Source: Sphingobium sp. B2D3C
GTDB lineage: Bacteria > Pseudomonadota > Alphaproteobacteria > Sphingomonadales > Sphingomonadaceae
Assembly: GCF_025961835.1 (NCBI RefSeq)
Contig: NZ_JAOQOK010000001.1
Span: forward strand, 248,001 to 312,000
Length of the DNA: 64,000 bases
Direction of reading: 5' to 3'
Shown: in pieces, positions 6,775-15,579 of the stretch
Layout: each line of letters starts with the position of its first letter
Position numbering within the stretch: the stretch's first letter is position 1
The notes under the pieces: generated by a model
Database searches by the model: none
Told to the model about the DNA's origin: nothing
The model's input: the letters and a program-made list of their open reading frames with translations, nothing else
Position numbers and translations under genes: made by a program

Positions 6775-9471
6775 ATGGTGTGCATGTCACCCATGCGCCC
6801 CGCCATCACCCAAAATCCTGACATTCGCTATCTCGGGCGCCTGCTCGGGGATGTCATTCGCGTCTACGGCGGCGAGCGCCTGTTCAAACAGACTGAATAT
6901 ATCCGGTCTGCCTCCGTCGACCGGGCGCGCGGCGTCGCCCCGGCCGAGGGCGTGGACAGTGGTCTGGATGCGCTAACGCTGGACGATACGCTCGCCTTCG
7001 TGCGCGGCTTCATGCTGTTCTCCATGCTCGCCAATCTCGCGGAGGACCGCCAGGGCGTCGCCGCCGAACCGGGCGCGGACGTTGCCAGTGCGACCGCCAA
7101 GCTGAGCGAGCATGGCGTCAGCCCCTCCGATATCGTCAAGCTACTGGAAACGGCGCTGGTGGTGCCGGTGCTGACCGCGCACCCGACGGAAGTGCGCCGC
7201 AAGTCGATGATCGACCACCGCAACGTGATCTCCGATCTCATGGCCCTGCGCGATACCGGCGCGAGCGAGACGGACCATGGCGAGCCGATCGACGAGGCGA
7301 TCAGCCGCCAGATCGCGCTGCTTTGGCAGACGCGCCCGCTGCGCCGTGAGCGGCTGTTCGTGCGCGACGAGATCGACAACGCGCTCTCTTATTTTCGCGA
7401 CATCTTCATGCCGGTGCTTCCGAGCCTTTACGCCCGCTGGGACCGGGTGCTGGGGCAGCGCGTCCCCAATTTCCTGCGGCTCGGCACTTGGATCGGTGGG
7501 GACCGGGACGGCAATCCCTTCGTGCAGGCCGAGCAGTTGCGCACGGCGCTGGGCCGGGCGAGCGGATCGACCCTGCGCTTCTACATGGATGCGCTGCACG
7601 AGCTGGGCGCGCAGCTCTCCATCTCCAGCGAACTTGCGGCCATTCCCGCCGGCGTGCGCGATCTGGCAGCGGCCAGTGGTGACGAGGCTGCCAGCCGGCG
7701 CGACGAGCCCTATCGCCGGGCCGTCGCTGGTATCTATGCGCGCGTCGCAGCGACCTATGAACAGCTTATCGGTACCCCGCCGCCGCGGCCCTCCCGCCTG
7801 GCGGGCGAGCCCTATGCCGATGCGGGCGAGCTGCGCGCCGATCTCGCGACGCTTGGGCGAGGCCTCGCTGTCGAAGGCAATGGCGCGCTCGGCAGCGGCG
7901 GCGGCCTCGCCCGGCTGATCCGGGCGGTCGAGCTGTTCGGCTTCCACCTCGCCACGCTGGACATGCGCCAGAACAGCGCGGTGCATGAGCGCGTCGTCGC
8001 GGAACTGCTCAAGGTTGCCGGTGTCGAGCCGGATTATCTCGCGCTCGATGAAGAGGCGCGCGTGGCTCTGCTTCGCCGCGAATTGGCCACCGACCGCCCG
8101 CTCGGCTCCCGCTTTGCCGACTGGAGCGAGGAAACCGCCACCGAACTCGGCATCGTGGAGGCCGCCGCAGAGGCGCATCGCCGCTATGGCGCGGCCTGCA
8201 TTCGCCATTACCTCATCTCCAAGGCGGAGAGCGTCTCGGACATGCTGGAGGTTAACATCCTCCTCAAGGAAGCCGGCCTGTGGCGCGCGGCGCAGGACGA
8301 GGGCGCGCCGCATGCCCCGATCATGGCTGTGCCCTTGTTCGAGACGATCGCGGACCTCGAAAAGGCGCCTGCCATCATGCGCGATTATTTCGCCCTGCCG
8401 GAGATCGGCGCGCTGGTGCGGGCGCGCGGCCATCAGGAAGTGATGATCGGCTATTCCGATTCCAACAAGGATGGCGGCTATCTCACCTCGACCTGGGGCC
8501 TGTACGAAGCCAGCCTTGCGCTGACACCGGTGTTTGAGGAAGCCGGCGTTGCGATGCAGCTCTTCCATGGGCGCGGCGGTGCGGTCGGGCGGGGGGGCGG
8601 CTCGTCCTTCGCAGCCATTCAGGCGCAGCCGCCCGGCACGGTGCAGGGCCGCATCCGCATCACCGAACAGGGCGAGGTCATCGCCGCCAAATATGGCACG
8701 CTGGAGAGCGCGCGGACCAATCTCGAGGCCGTCACCAGCGCGGCCTTGCTGGCCAGTCTGGAGCCCGAGCGGCTCTCCCCCGCTGACAACGAACGCTTCA
8801 CTCAGGCGATGACGCGCATTTCCGGCCTCGCGTTTGAAGCCTATCGCGGGCTGGTTTACGAGACCAAGGGCTTTCGTGAGTTCTTCCGCGAGCTGACCCC
8901 CATTCAGGAGATCAGCGGCCTCAAGATCGGCTCGCGTCCGGCCAGCCGCACTAAGAGCAATCGCATCGAGGATCTGCGCGCGATCCCGTGGGTCTTCTCC
9001 TGGGCGCAGGCCCGTGTGATGCTGCCGGGCTGGTATGGCGTCGGACAAGCGCTGCGGGATTTCGGGGACGACGCGCTACTCAAGGACATGGCACAGGCCT
9101 GGCCCTTCTTCCGCGCGAGCATGGCGAATATGGAAATGGTGCTCGCCAAGTCGGATCTGGAGATTGCCGCCAAATATCTGCCGCTGGTCTCGGACCGCGC
9201 GGTGGGCGATCCGATCTTCGAGCGCATCCGCGAGGGCTGGCATCTGGCGCATGACCAACTGCTCGCTTCCACCGGGCAGACCCATCTGCTGGCGGACAGC
9301 CCGGCGCTGGATGCCTCCATCCGGTTGCGGCTGCCCTATATCGAGCCGCTCAATCTGCTGCAGGTGGAACTGCTCAAGCGCCACCGCGCCGGGGAGACCG
9401 ATCCTCGTATACGGGAGGGCATTGAACTCTCCATCAACGCCATTGCCACGGCCCTGCGCAACAGCGGCTAA
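6775..9471 (+). CDS. ppc: phosphoenolpyruvate carboxylase
   Basis: It carboxylates PEP to oxaloacetate to refill the TCA cycle. The protein is 898 residues. All hallmark motifs are present: VLTAHPTEVRRKS with the catalytic His, GGDRDGNPFV, MIGYSDSNKDGGYLTS, FHGRGGAVGRGGG, IRITEQGEVIAAKYG, and a C-terminus of the family N-x-G type. Two further in-frame ATGs lie within 20 bases of the start used, so the first few residues are unsure. In an Entner-Doudoroff organism such as this one, ppc supplies C4 acids from the PEP made by the ED route. Confidence 0.96.
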   Translation: MVCMSPMRPAITQNPDIRYLGRLLGDVIRVYGGERLFKQTEYIRSASVDRARGVAPAEGVDSGLDALTLDDTLAFVRGFMLFSMLANLAEDRQGVAAEPGADVASATAKLSEHGVSPSDIVKLLETALVVPVLTAHPTEVRRKSMIDHRNVISDLMALRDTGASETDHGEPIDEAISRQIALLWQTRPLRRERLFVRDEIDNALSYFRDIFMPVLPSLYARWDRVLGQRVPNFLRLGTWIGGDRDGNPFVQAEQLRTALGRASGSTLRFYMDALHELGAQLSISSELAAIPAGVRDLAAASGDEAASRRDEPYRRAVAGIYARVAATYEQLIGTPPPRPSRLAGEPYADAGELRADLATLGRGLAVEGNGALGSGGGLARLIRAVELFGFHLATLDMRQNSAVHERVVAELLKVAGVEPDYLALDEEARVALLRRELATDRPLGSRFADWSEETATELGIVEAAAEAHRRYGAACIRHYLISKAESVSDMLEVNILLKEAGLWRAAQDEGAPHAPIMAVPLFETIADLEKAPAIMRDYFALPEIGALVRARGHQEVMIGYSDSNKDGGYLTSTWGLYEASLALTPVFEEAGVAMQLFHGRGGAVGRGGGSSFAAIQAQPPGTVQGRIRITEQGEVIAAKYGTLESARTNLEAVTSAALLASLEPERLSPADNERFTQAMTRISGLAFEAYRGLVYETKGFREFFRELTPIQEISGLKIGSRPASRTKSNRIEDLRAIPWVFSWAQARVMLPGWYGVGQALRDFGDDALLKDMAQAWPFFRASMANMEMVLAKSDLEIAAKYLPLVSDRAVGDPIFERIREGWHLAHDQLLASTGQTHLLADSPALDASIRLRLPYIEPLNLLQVELLKRHRAGETDPRIREGIELSINAIATALRNSG

Positions 9472-9513
9472 GGAACGGCTGGCGGGTAGGCGTTGCCGCC
9501 CCCTCTCACTCGT

Positions 9514-9548
9514 CCCGTTTGCCCTTCGACAAGCTCAGGGCGAACGGG
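9514..9548. repeat. short palindromic intergenic repeat
   Basis: CCCGTTTGCCCT and AGGGCGAACGGG are inverted arms around TCGACAAGCTC. This kind of element recurs between genes in sphingomonads. It lies between ppc and the convergent barrel gene. Confidence 0.6.
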
Positions 9549-9561
9549 AGGGTAATGCATT

Positions 9562-9595
9562 AAAAAAACGGCCGAGAGATAACTCCCGGCCGCTT
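9562..9595 (-). terminator. Rho-independent terminator, barrel gene
   Basis: Read on the minus strand, CGGCCGGGAG and CTCTCGGCCG form a stem followed by seven T residues. It terminates the outer-membrane barrel gene whose stop is at 9643 and could also act on read-through from ppc. Confidence 0.75.
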
Positions 9596-9642
9596 ATTTT
9601 CATACGATCCGCTCCTCGCGAGCGGGCCGCATCGATCCGTCA

Positions 9643-10194
9643 TCAGAACTTGGCAACAACACCGACCATCGGGCGGAAGCTGTTGAAGTTACCGCGCGTA
9701 TCGACCTGCGCACGCAGGCGGATGTTGCTGGTTTCGGCCGTGCTGCCCATGTCGGCCAGCGAGAGCTCGACGCCACCGCCATAGGTTACGCCGTGATAGT
9801 GGCGATCGGTGTCGGCCAGCGGCACGGTCTTGTCATTGAACTGGGTCCACTGATAACCGACCTTGGCGAAGAACATGCTGTCCTTACCGGCCTTGAGGCC
9901 CAGACGGCCTGCGGCGCCATATTCCCAGTCGATGTCCTTGTCGAAGCCCTTGGCGACGCTACCTTCGGCACCGACCACGACGGGGCCGAGGTCGTAGTTC
10001 AGACCGGCCACGCCTTCAGCGACCCAGCCGCGATAGCCGCTCGGCGGTCCACCTGCGGGCTGCTGGTTGTCGAAGTCATGCAGGCCGCCCATCACGCCGA
10101 CATAGGGCTGCAGGCCCTGCGCGTCCTGTGCCAGAGCCGGGGCCGAGAGACCCGCTGCCAGAGCAACGGCGAGGGTGAGGGGAAAAGCTTTCAT
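9643..10194 (-). CDS. outer-membrane beta-barrel protein, opacity/porin-like
   Basis: The protein is 183 residues with a clean Sec signal peptide: MKAFPLTLAVALAAGLSAPA followed by cleavage near ALAQD. The mature part alternates polar and aromatic strands (YVGVMGG, YDLGPVVVGAEG, MFFAKVGYQWT, YGGGVELSL) and ends in VGVVAKF, a terminal Phe typical of BAM substrates. This fits a small 8-stranded barrel of the outer_membrane_beta-barrel/Opa type. The in-frame extension to 10344 is rejected because ATG 10194 has AGAAGG upstream and the signal peptide starts there. Specific role unknown. Confidence 0.8.
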   Translation of the reverse strand: MKAFPLTLAVALAAGLSAPALAQDAQGLQPYVGVMGGLHDFDNQQPAGGPPSGYRGWVAEGVAGLNYDLGPVVVGAEGSVAKGFDKDIDWEYGAAGRLGLKAGKDSMFFAKVGYQWTQFNDKTVPLADTDRHYHGVTYGGGVELSLADMGSTAETSNIRLRAQVDTRGNFNSFRPMVGVVAKF

Positions 10195-10325
10195 AACACT
10201 GAACCTTCTATTAACAGAACAGGACTGTTTAGGTCCTCGTTTCGCGACCGACCTGCGTCGATCACTGTCCCTAAAATGGCTCAGCCAGATGAACCGTTCC
10301 CGAATGAATTGTGGAGCAATTGTGG

Positions 10326-10364
10326 AAAGGCCCCGCTGTTGCACATGTGCTACACAACGGGGCC
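10326..10364 (-). terminator. candidate terminator of the cyclophilin gene
   Basis: GGCCCCG (10329-10335) pairs with CGGGGCC (10358-10364), with additional GTTG/CAAC pairing toward the loop. On the minus strand it is followed by only TTT. It sits about 70 bases past the peptidylprolyl isomerase stop in the 238-base gap before the barrel gene. Confidence 0.5.
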
Positions 10365-10432
10365 ATTCACTTGGCGTTCAGTTTTACTTGAAGACTTCGC
10401 GATAGTATTACAATCGCGCAGGCAATCTTGCC

Positions 10433-10888
10433 TTAGGCTTCACTCACCGTAGCCTTCACGATCTTGCCCGGCTTTGCCGGCGGCTCGCCCTTGGGCAGCG
10501 CGTCGACATGCTCCATGCCTTCGGTCACAACGCCCCAGACGGTATATTGACGATCGAGGAACGTCGCATCGTCGAAGCAGATGAAGAACTGGCTGTTGGC
10601 GCTGTTCGGGTTGGAGCTGCGTGCCATAGAGCACACGCCGCGCACATGCGGCTCGCTGTTGAACTCGGCCGGCAGATCGGGAAGCTTCGAGCCGCCCATG
10701 CCGGTGCCGGTCGGGTCGCCGCCCTGCGCCATGAAGCCGGGGATCACGCGGTGGAACACCACGCCATCATAAAAGCCGTCCTTGGCAAGCGCGCTGATGC
10801 GCTCGACATGCTTGGGGGCCAGATCGGGGCGCAACTGGATCACGACGTCGCCGGTGTCGAGCGTCAGGGTAAGGGTCTGGTCGGCCAT
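10433..10888 (-). CDS. cyclophilin-type peptidyl-prolyl cis-trans isomerase
   Basis: This cytoplasmic cyclophilin has 151 residues. Active-site motifs are visible: FHRVIPGFMAQGGDPTGTG with the catalytic Arg, SMARSSNPNSANSQFFI and the FLDRQYTVWGVV segment that carries the cyclosporin-site Trp/His region. No signal peptide is present with the start at ATG 10888, which has GGAGA 8 bases upstream, so it is PpiB-like and not periplasmic PpiA. It is divergent from mgtE across about 200 bases. Confidence 0.9.
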   Translation of the reverse strand: MADQTLTLTLDTGDVVIQLRPDLAPKHVERISALAKDGFYDGVVFHRVIPGFMAQGGDPTGTGMGGSKLPDLPAEFNSEPHVRGVCSMARSSNPNSANSQFFICFDDATFLDRQYTVWGVVTEGMEHVDALPKGEPPAKPGKIVKATVSEA

Positions 10889-11090
10889 GGGGGCAGTCTC
10901 CTTGTCTCTACCGGCCTCGGGTCGCAATGCGGAGCGGAAGCGGGCGGGGGAATGGAGCCGCCTCTATAGTGACTGCTTTCGTCAAGGGAAGGCTGCATGA
11001 CGTTGCATTTGCCCCGGGCATGGGCAAAAGGAGCGATTATCGAGAGCAGGCGTGGCCAGTGGCGGCCGCAGCCGGAAAGGGAGGCGCCGC

Positions 11091-12521
11091 ATGAGCGAGA
11101 CCGAGGCCGCATCGCAGCCCGGCGCGATCCCTCCCGAGGAGGAAGACGCGCTCGTCGATACCAATCTGGACGAGGACGATCGTCTTCGGCCGGAGTTCGT
11201 CTCTGCCGTTCTGTCCGCCGTCGAGGAGGGCAAGGACGATGCAGCGCAGGCGTTGGTCGAGACGCTGCACCCCGCCGACATCGCCGATCTTCTCGAGCTG
11301 ACGCCCGAGGATCGCCGGGCCGGGCTGGTTCATGCGCTGGGCTCGCTGGTCGGCGCGGAAGTGCTGTCCGAGCTGAACGATTATGTGCGCGATACCGTCG
11401 TCGAGGCGCTGGAGCTTGAGCAGCTCGCGGAACTGGCCGGCGAACTGGATACCGACGATGCCGTCGCCATCATCGAGGATCTCAATGAGGAGGACCAGCA
11501 GACCGTCCTCGATGCGATGGAGCCGGAAGACCGCGCCGCCATCGAGAGCGCGCTGGGCTATCCCGAGGAATCCGCGGGCCGACTCATGCAGCGCGATCTG
11601 GTCGCGGTGCCTGAGCATTGGACCGTCGGCCAGACCATCGACTTTTTGCGCGATACCCGCGACCTGACATCGGATTTCTGGGAGATTTTCGTTGTCGACG
11701 CGGCCCATCGGCCCATCGGCTCCTGCCAGCTCTCCTGGGTGCTGCGCTGCCCGCGCGAAATCGCGATGAGCGATGTAATGAAGCGCGAGCAGACGCTGAT
11801 CCCGGTCGATATGGATCAGGAAGAGGTCGCGCTGCGCTTCCAGAAATATGCGCTGATCTCGGCGGCGGTGGTCGATCCGGGTGGGCGCCTCGTCGGCATG
11901 ATCACCGTGGACGATGTGGTCCACATCATTCAGGAAGAGGCTGGCGAGGACATTCTCCGCCTCTCCGGCGCCGGTGAAGGTGACATCAACGAGCCGGTGC
12001 GGGAGAGCTACAAGGCGCGCGTGCGCTGGCTGCTCGCCAATCTCATCACCGCGTTGTTCGCCACCGCGATCATCGCTGCCTTTGAGGATGCAATCGCGAA
12101 GATGGTCGTGCTGGCCGTACTGATGCCCATCGTCGCCAGCGTGGGTGGCAATGCCGGCAGCCAGACCATGGCGGTCACCGTCCGCGCCCTTGCCACCAAC
12201 CAGATCACCGCCTCCAACACCTGGCGCATGATCATGCGCGAATTGCGCGTGGCGGTGCTTAACGGGGCGACGGTCGCGGTGGTGCTCGGCATTGGCGTTG
12301 GCCTGTTCTTTCAGGACCCCTTGCTGGGCGGGGTGATCGGCTCCGCGATGGTGCTGAATATCGTCACGGCCGGCTTTGCCGGAGTCGCGGTGCCTATCCT
12401 GTTCGAGCGGTTCAACGTCGATCCTGCAGTTGCCTCCTCGATTTTCGTGACGACGGTCACCGATTCGATGGGCTTCCTCTCCTTCCTGGGCCTGGCCACG
12501 CTGGCAGGCCTCACCGGCTAA
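11091..12521 (+). CDS. mgtE: magnesium transporter MgtE
   Basis: This Mg2+-gated channel of the inner membrane has 476 residues. It contains the acidic N-terminal MgtE_N superhelical domain (about 40-140; LHPADIADLLELTPEDRR), a tandem CBS pair (about 145-265) and a C-terminal membrane domain with about five helices. The pore signature VGGNAGSQTMAVTVRAL is intact. ATG 11091 has GGGAGG 8 bases upstream. The CBS and N domains normally sense cytosolic Mg2+ and close the pore. Confidence 0.94.
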   Translation: MSETEAASQPGAIPPEEEDALVDTNLDEDDRLRPEFVSAVLSAVEEGKDDAAQALVETLHPADIADLLELTPEDRRAGLVHALGSLVGAEVLSELNDYVRDTVVEALELEQLAELAGELDTDDAVAIIEDLNEEDQQTVLDAMEPEDRAAIESALGYPEESAGRLMQRDLVAVPEHWTVGQTIDFLRDTRDLTSDFWEIFVVDAAHRPIGSCQLSWVLRCPREIAMSDVMKREQTLIPVDMDQEEVALRFQKYALISAAVVDPGGRLVGMITVDDVVHIIQEEAGEDILRLSGAGEGDINEPVRESYKARVRWLLANLITALFATAIIAAFEDAIAKMVVLAVLMPIVASVGGNAGSQTMAVTVRALATNQITASNTWRMIMRELRVAVLNGATVAVVLGIGVGLFFQDPLLGGVIGSAMVLNIVTAGFAGVAVPILFERFNVDPAVASSIFVTTVTDSMGFLSFLGLATLAGLTG

Positions 12522-12552
12522 GCCGCGCTATTTGACGACTGAAGATATGAAC

Positions 12553-12580
12553 CATATATGATTCGCATATCATCTATATG
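12553..12580. promoter_or_regulatory. palindromic operator candidate before the ParD-like/map operon
   Basis: CATATATGAT and ATCATCTATATG form a near-perfect A/T-rich palindrome around TCGCAT, in an otherwise GC-rich context and 12 bases before the ParD-like start. The position suggests an autoregulatory operator. The binding protein is inferred, not shown. Confidence 0.5.
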
Positions 12581-12591
12581 CGGAGCGGTTC

Positions 12592-12792
12592 ATGGGTTTG
12601 GTCAAGATCGAGGATGGGTTGCATGAGGAAGCGCGCCGCACCAGCGCCGTCATGTGCCGCTCCATCAATGCTCAGGCCGAGTTCTGGATGAAGATCGGGA
12701 TGCTGGCCGAGGCCCATCCCACCTTGTCGTTCAACGAGATCGTGAAGATGGAAAAGGACCGGCAGGATCTGGCCACCGCGCAGGCCGCCTGA
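12592..12792 (+). CDS. ParD-like antitoxin-family protein
   Basis: The protein is 66 residues. The sequence KIEDGLHEEARRTSAVMCRSINAQ and the following AEFWMKIG are characteristic of the ParD_like family, related to ribbon-helix-helix antitoxins. No ParE/RelE-type toxin adjoins it. Instead the stop codon is one base before the methionine aminopeptidase start, so the two are translationally linked. GGAG lies 7 bases before the ATG. Possible roles are DNA-binding autoregulator of the pair or modulator of the peptidase; both are inference. Confidence 0.75.
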   Translation: MGLVKIEDGLHEEARRTSAVMCRSINAQAEFWMKIGMLAEAHPTLSFNEIVKMEKDRQDLATAQAA

Positions 12793-12793
12793 G

Positions 12794-13564
12794 ATGGTCA
12801 AGACGCCGGATGAACTCGCCCTCATGCGTATCTCTGGTCGCTTGCTCGCATCGGTCTTCGAGATGCTGGACGGGGAGGATCTCGTCGGGCGCTCCACCAT
12901 GGCGGTCAACGATCTGGTCGAGCGCTTCATCGTCGATGATCTGGCGGCGCGTCCGGCGAGCAAGGGGCAATATGGCTTTGCGTATGTGCTCAATTGTTCG
13001 ATCAACGAGGTCGTCTGCCATGGCGTGCCGGATGCCGACCGGATCATTGCGGATGGCGACATCATCAATCTCGATATCACGCTGGAGAAGAACGGCTTCA
13101 TTGCCGACAGCAGCAAGACCTATCTCGTCGGCACGGTCTCGCCCGCCGCGCGCCGGCTTGTGCGTGTTGCCCAGCAAGCGATGTGGCAGGGCATCCGCCA
13201 GGTGCGCCCCGGCGCGCGCCTCGGCGACATCGGCTTTGCCATCGAGCGCCACGCCAAGAAGCATGGCTACTCGGTGGTGCGGGAATATTGCGGCCATGGC
13301 ATCGGGCGCGAGATGCACGAGGAGCCGCAGGTGATGAACTTCGGCCGTCCGGGCACTGGCCTCACACTGCGCGAGGGCATGGTGTTCACCATCGAACCGA
13401 TGGTCAACCAGGGCACGCGCGGCGTGATGACCAAGGGCGACGGCTGGACGGTGGTGACGAAGGACCGCAAGCTTTCGGCGCAGTTCGAGCACACTGTGGC
13501 GGTGACGGCGACCGGCGTCGAGGTGCTGACGCTGCGGCGGGATGAGCATCTGCGGGCGGCGTGA
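12794..13564 (+). CDS. map: type I methionine aminopeptidase
   Basis: It removes N-terminal Met from nascent proteins. The pita-bread metalloprotease has 256 residues. The metal ligands are identifiable: Asp in IINLDITLEKNGFIADSSKT (both Asp positions), His in CGHGIGREMHEEP, Glu in FTIEPM, and the last Glu near QFEHTVAVT. It is coupled to the ParD-like gene. The N-terminal zinc-finger extension of some MetAPs is absent. It may be one of two MetAP paralogues in the genome, the other usually being near core genes; that cannot be checked here. Confidence 0.93.
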   Translation: MVKTPDELALMRISGRLLASVFEMLDGEDLVGRSTMAVNDLVERFIVDDLAARPASKGQYGFAYVLNCSINEVVCHGVPDADRIIADGDIINLDITLEKNGFIADSSKTYLVGTVSPAARRLVRVAQQAMWQGIRQVRPGARLGDIGFAIERHAKKHGYSVVREYCGHGIGREMHEEPQVMNFGRPGTGLTLREGMVFTIEPMVNQGTRGVMTKGDGWTVVTKDRKLSAQFEHTVAVTATGVEVLTLRRDEHLRAA

Positions 13565-13632
13565 GGGTGTTGCTCCGTCCTTGGGGATAGTTGAAGCTGG
13601 TTACCCGGACAGCACGCCATTGCGGATCGCGC

Positions 13633-13765
13633 CCCGTTCGTCCTGAGTAGCTGCTGAGCCCGTCGAAGCGGCGTATCGAAGGACTGGCTGTGCGGCTGCG
13701 ATGCTTCGATACGGCTCTTCGATACGCGCCTGCGGCGCTACTCAGATCCTACTTAGCACGAACGG
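13633..13765. repeat. large imperfect palindromic repeat
   Basis: The outer arms CCCGTTCGTCCTGAGTAG and CTTAGCACGAACGG are inverted, with internal GTCGAAGCGGCGTATCGAAG and CTTCGATACG copies also inverted. It is non-coding and resembles mobile-repeat families scattered between sphingomonad genes. It lies after map. Confidence 0.6.
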
Positions 13766-13868
13766 TGAGGGTTGGCGCGGACTTCTGCCGCCCTGAGCGA
13801 ACTGAAGCTGCCCGGCAGCTCAACTGGTTTCCCCATATACGGCCGCGCATAAGCATTGCCGAGACGTC

Positions 13869-13983
13869 TCCCCTCCTCTTCAGAGGAGGGGTCGGGGGTG
13901 GTGGCGATGCGTCAGCATCGCGCGTTCAGCGAAAAGCGCTTGTGTCGGTGCACCACCCCAACCCCTCCTCTGAAGAGGAGGGG
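13869..13983. repeat. 115-base inverted repeat with long arms
   Basis: The left arm begins CCCCTCCTCTTCAGAGGAGG and continues into GGGTGGTG (to 13903). The right arm CACCACCCC (from 13951) ends with the inverse copy of the left arm. Each arm is itself a small palindrome, so both cruciform and long-hairpin forms are possible. The central spacer is about 47 bases with no ORF. The 484-base gap between map and the dehydrogenase gene holds only this and the preceding repeat. Confidence 0.7.
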
Positions 13984-14048
13984 CTAAGGCTGGCTCCCTC
14001 GACAGCCCGGCCCTTTAGTCCTGCCTTTACCCCTCGCGAGCCTTCACC

Positions 14049-15512
14049 TCACCGATCCGCCACAATCGCGCGCAGCCCCACGCCGATTGTCGCGCGGGGC
14101 TGGGGCATTTCGGATGAGGCGACGGGGTAGGCGCAATGGTCGGCCATATAATGGCCGCCGGGGCGGTGATTGCCTGACAGGCCGGTACCGCCGACCGGTG
14201 CATTGGGCGCGAGCGCATAGGTGGGTCGGTTCCAGTTGACGATGCCGGCGCGGCTATTGGCCCAGAAGCGATCATAATGTTCGGGGCCGCCGCCGATCAG
14301 TGTCGCGCACAGGCCGTGGCGGGTGCTGTTGGCTTCGATGATCGCATCGTCGAAGCTGGTAACGCATATGACCTGCAGGATCGGGCCGAACAGTTCCACG
14401 TCGCTGCGCGGTGCCATGGCCGTCACATCGATGATGCCGGGCGTGACGAAGGGCAGGCCTTCGATCGGGCGCTGCATGTGCCGGATCGGGCGGCCGCCAT
14501 GGCTCATCAGATACAGGAAGCTCTCGGTGAGGCCGTCGGCAGCATCCATGTCGATCACCGGCCCCATGAAGGGGAGCGGATCGCCGGTCGGCGGACCGAC
14601 GATCAGGCGGTCCGTCAGCGCCTTCACCGCCCCCAGCAAGGGCTCGGCGAGGGTATCGCCCACGATGAGGCGGCGGGCGGACAGGCAATGCTGCCCGCTC
14701 ATGTCGAAGGCGGACTGGACGATGAGCGCGGCGGCGCTGGCGATGTCCGGCGTGTCCCAGGCGATGATCGGATTATTGCCGCTCATTTCCAGGGCCAGCA
14801 GCTTGCCGGGCTGGTCGGCGCAGGCGCGGTTGATGGCGCGGCCGGTGCGGGTCGATCCGGTGAAGAGCACACCGTGAACGTCCGGCGCGGCGGCCAGCGC
14901 TTCGCCGATCGCCGGGCCACCAATCACGCATTGCACCTGATCGTGCGGCACACCGGCCTCATGCAGCAGGCGCACCAGCATTTCGCCGGTGGCGGGCACC
15001 TTCTCGGAGGGCTTGAAGAGCACGCCATTGCCCGCAAGCAACGCCGGCACGATATGATCGACGGGGATGCGCGCGGGCAGGCAATGCGGCGTGATGATGG
15101 CGAGCACGCCATGGGGCTTGTGGCGCAGGGCGGTGCGGGCGCCCATCGCGCCTTCGCTCTGCCGCTGGCCCGTGCGTTCAGAATAGGCCTGCACGGCCTT
15201 CTCGACCCGCTCGAACAGGCTGATCACCTCTTGCCGCGTGGACCAAAGCGGTCGCCCGGTTTCGCGCGAGATCAGGGTCGCGAAGGCCTCCTCACTGGCG
15301 CGCACGGCATTGGCGAAGCGGCGCATGGTCTCGATGCGGACAGCGGAGGAGAGGCCTGCCCATGCGGTCCATTGGTGCGCCACCAGCGCGATCTGCGCGG
15401 CGGGGTCGGCCTCCTGCCCCTGCCAGACGACCTCGCCCGTCGCCGGATCGAGCGATTCGAGGACGGCAGGCTCGTGCGGAGCCTCGGTGGCATGAAGCGG
15501 GGCGTGCAACAT
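14049..15512 (-). CDS. aldehyde dehydrogenase, AstD (succinylglutamate-semialdehyde dehydrogenase)-like
   Basis: This NAD(P)-dependent aldehyde dehydrogenase has 487 residues. It carries the catalytic Glu in LLALEMSGNNP, the catalytic Cys in SGQHCLSARRL, and the cofactor loop FTGSTRTGR. The GNNP motif after the Glu and the AGNGVLFKPSEKVP stretch are typical of the AstD subgroup, which oxidises N-succinylglutamate semialdehyde in arginine catabolism. No astA, astB or astE lies in the window, so the substrate assignment is tentative. It is followed on the same strand by nothing closer than a repeat region; SelO lies 67 bases upstream. Confidence 0.8.
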   Translation of the reverse strand: MLHAPLHATEAPHEPAVLESLDPATGEVVWQGQEADPAAQIALVAHQWTAWAGLSSAVRIETMRRFANAVRASEEAFATLISRETGRPLWSTRQEVISLFERVEKAVQAYSERTGQRQSEGAMGARTALRHKPHGVLAIITPHCLPARIPVDHIVPALLAGNGVLFKPSEKVPATGEMLVRLLHEAGVPHDQVQCVIGGPAIGEALAAAPDVHGVLFTGSTRTGRAINRACADQPGKLLALEMSGNNPIIAWDTPDIASAAALIVQSAFDMSGQHCLSARRLIVGDTLAEPLLGAVKALTDRLIVGPPTGDPLPFMGPVIDMDAADGLTESFLYLMSHGGRPIRHMQRPIEGLPFVTPGIIDVTAMAPRSDVELFGPILQVICVTSFDDAIIEANSTRHGLCATLIGGGPEHYDRFWANSRAGIVNWNRPTYALAPNAPVGGTGLSGNHRPGGHYMADHCAYPVASSEMPQPRATIGVGLRAIVADR

Positions 15513-15579
15513 GCAGCGGCTATGCGGCGCAATTAGTTTCCAGCGGATTTACGACGCGCGCTCCGGAGCGCGCATCGGC

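Noticed and set aside
7141..9048. A 635-residue minus-strand frame opposite ppc
   Set aside because: Shadow of ppc; no motif, no ribosome site, and Arg/Ala/Gln-rich composition.
10889..11090. Mg2+ riboswitch upstream of mgtE
   Set aside because: The 200-base gap contains small inverted repeats, but no recognisable M-box layout and no terminator/antiterminator pair.
12592..13564. Classical toxin-antitoxin module
   Set aside because: The ParD-like protein has no adjacent ParE/RelE-type toxin; its neighbour is an intact methionine aminopeptidase.
14277..15536. A 419-residue plus-strand frame opposite the AstD-like gene
   Set aside because: Antisense to intact dehydrogenase motifs and without family similarity.
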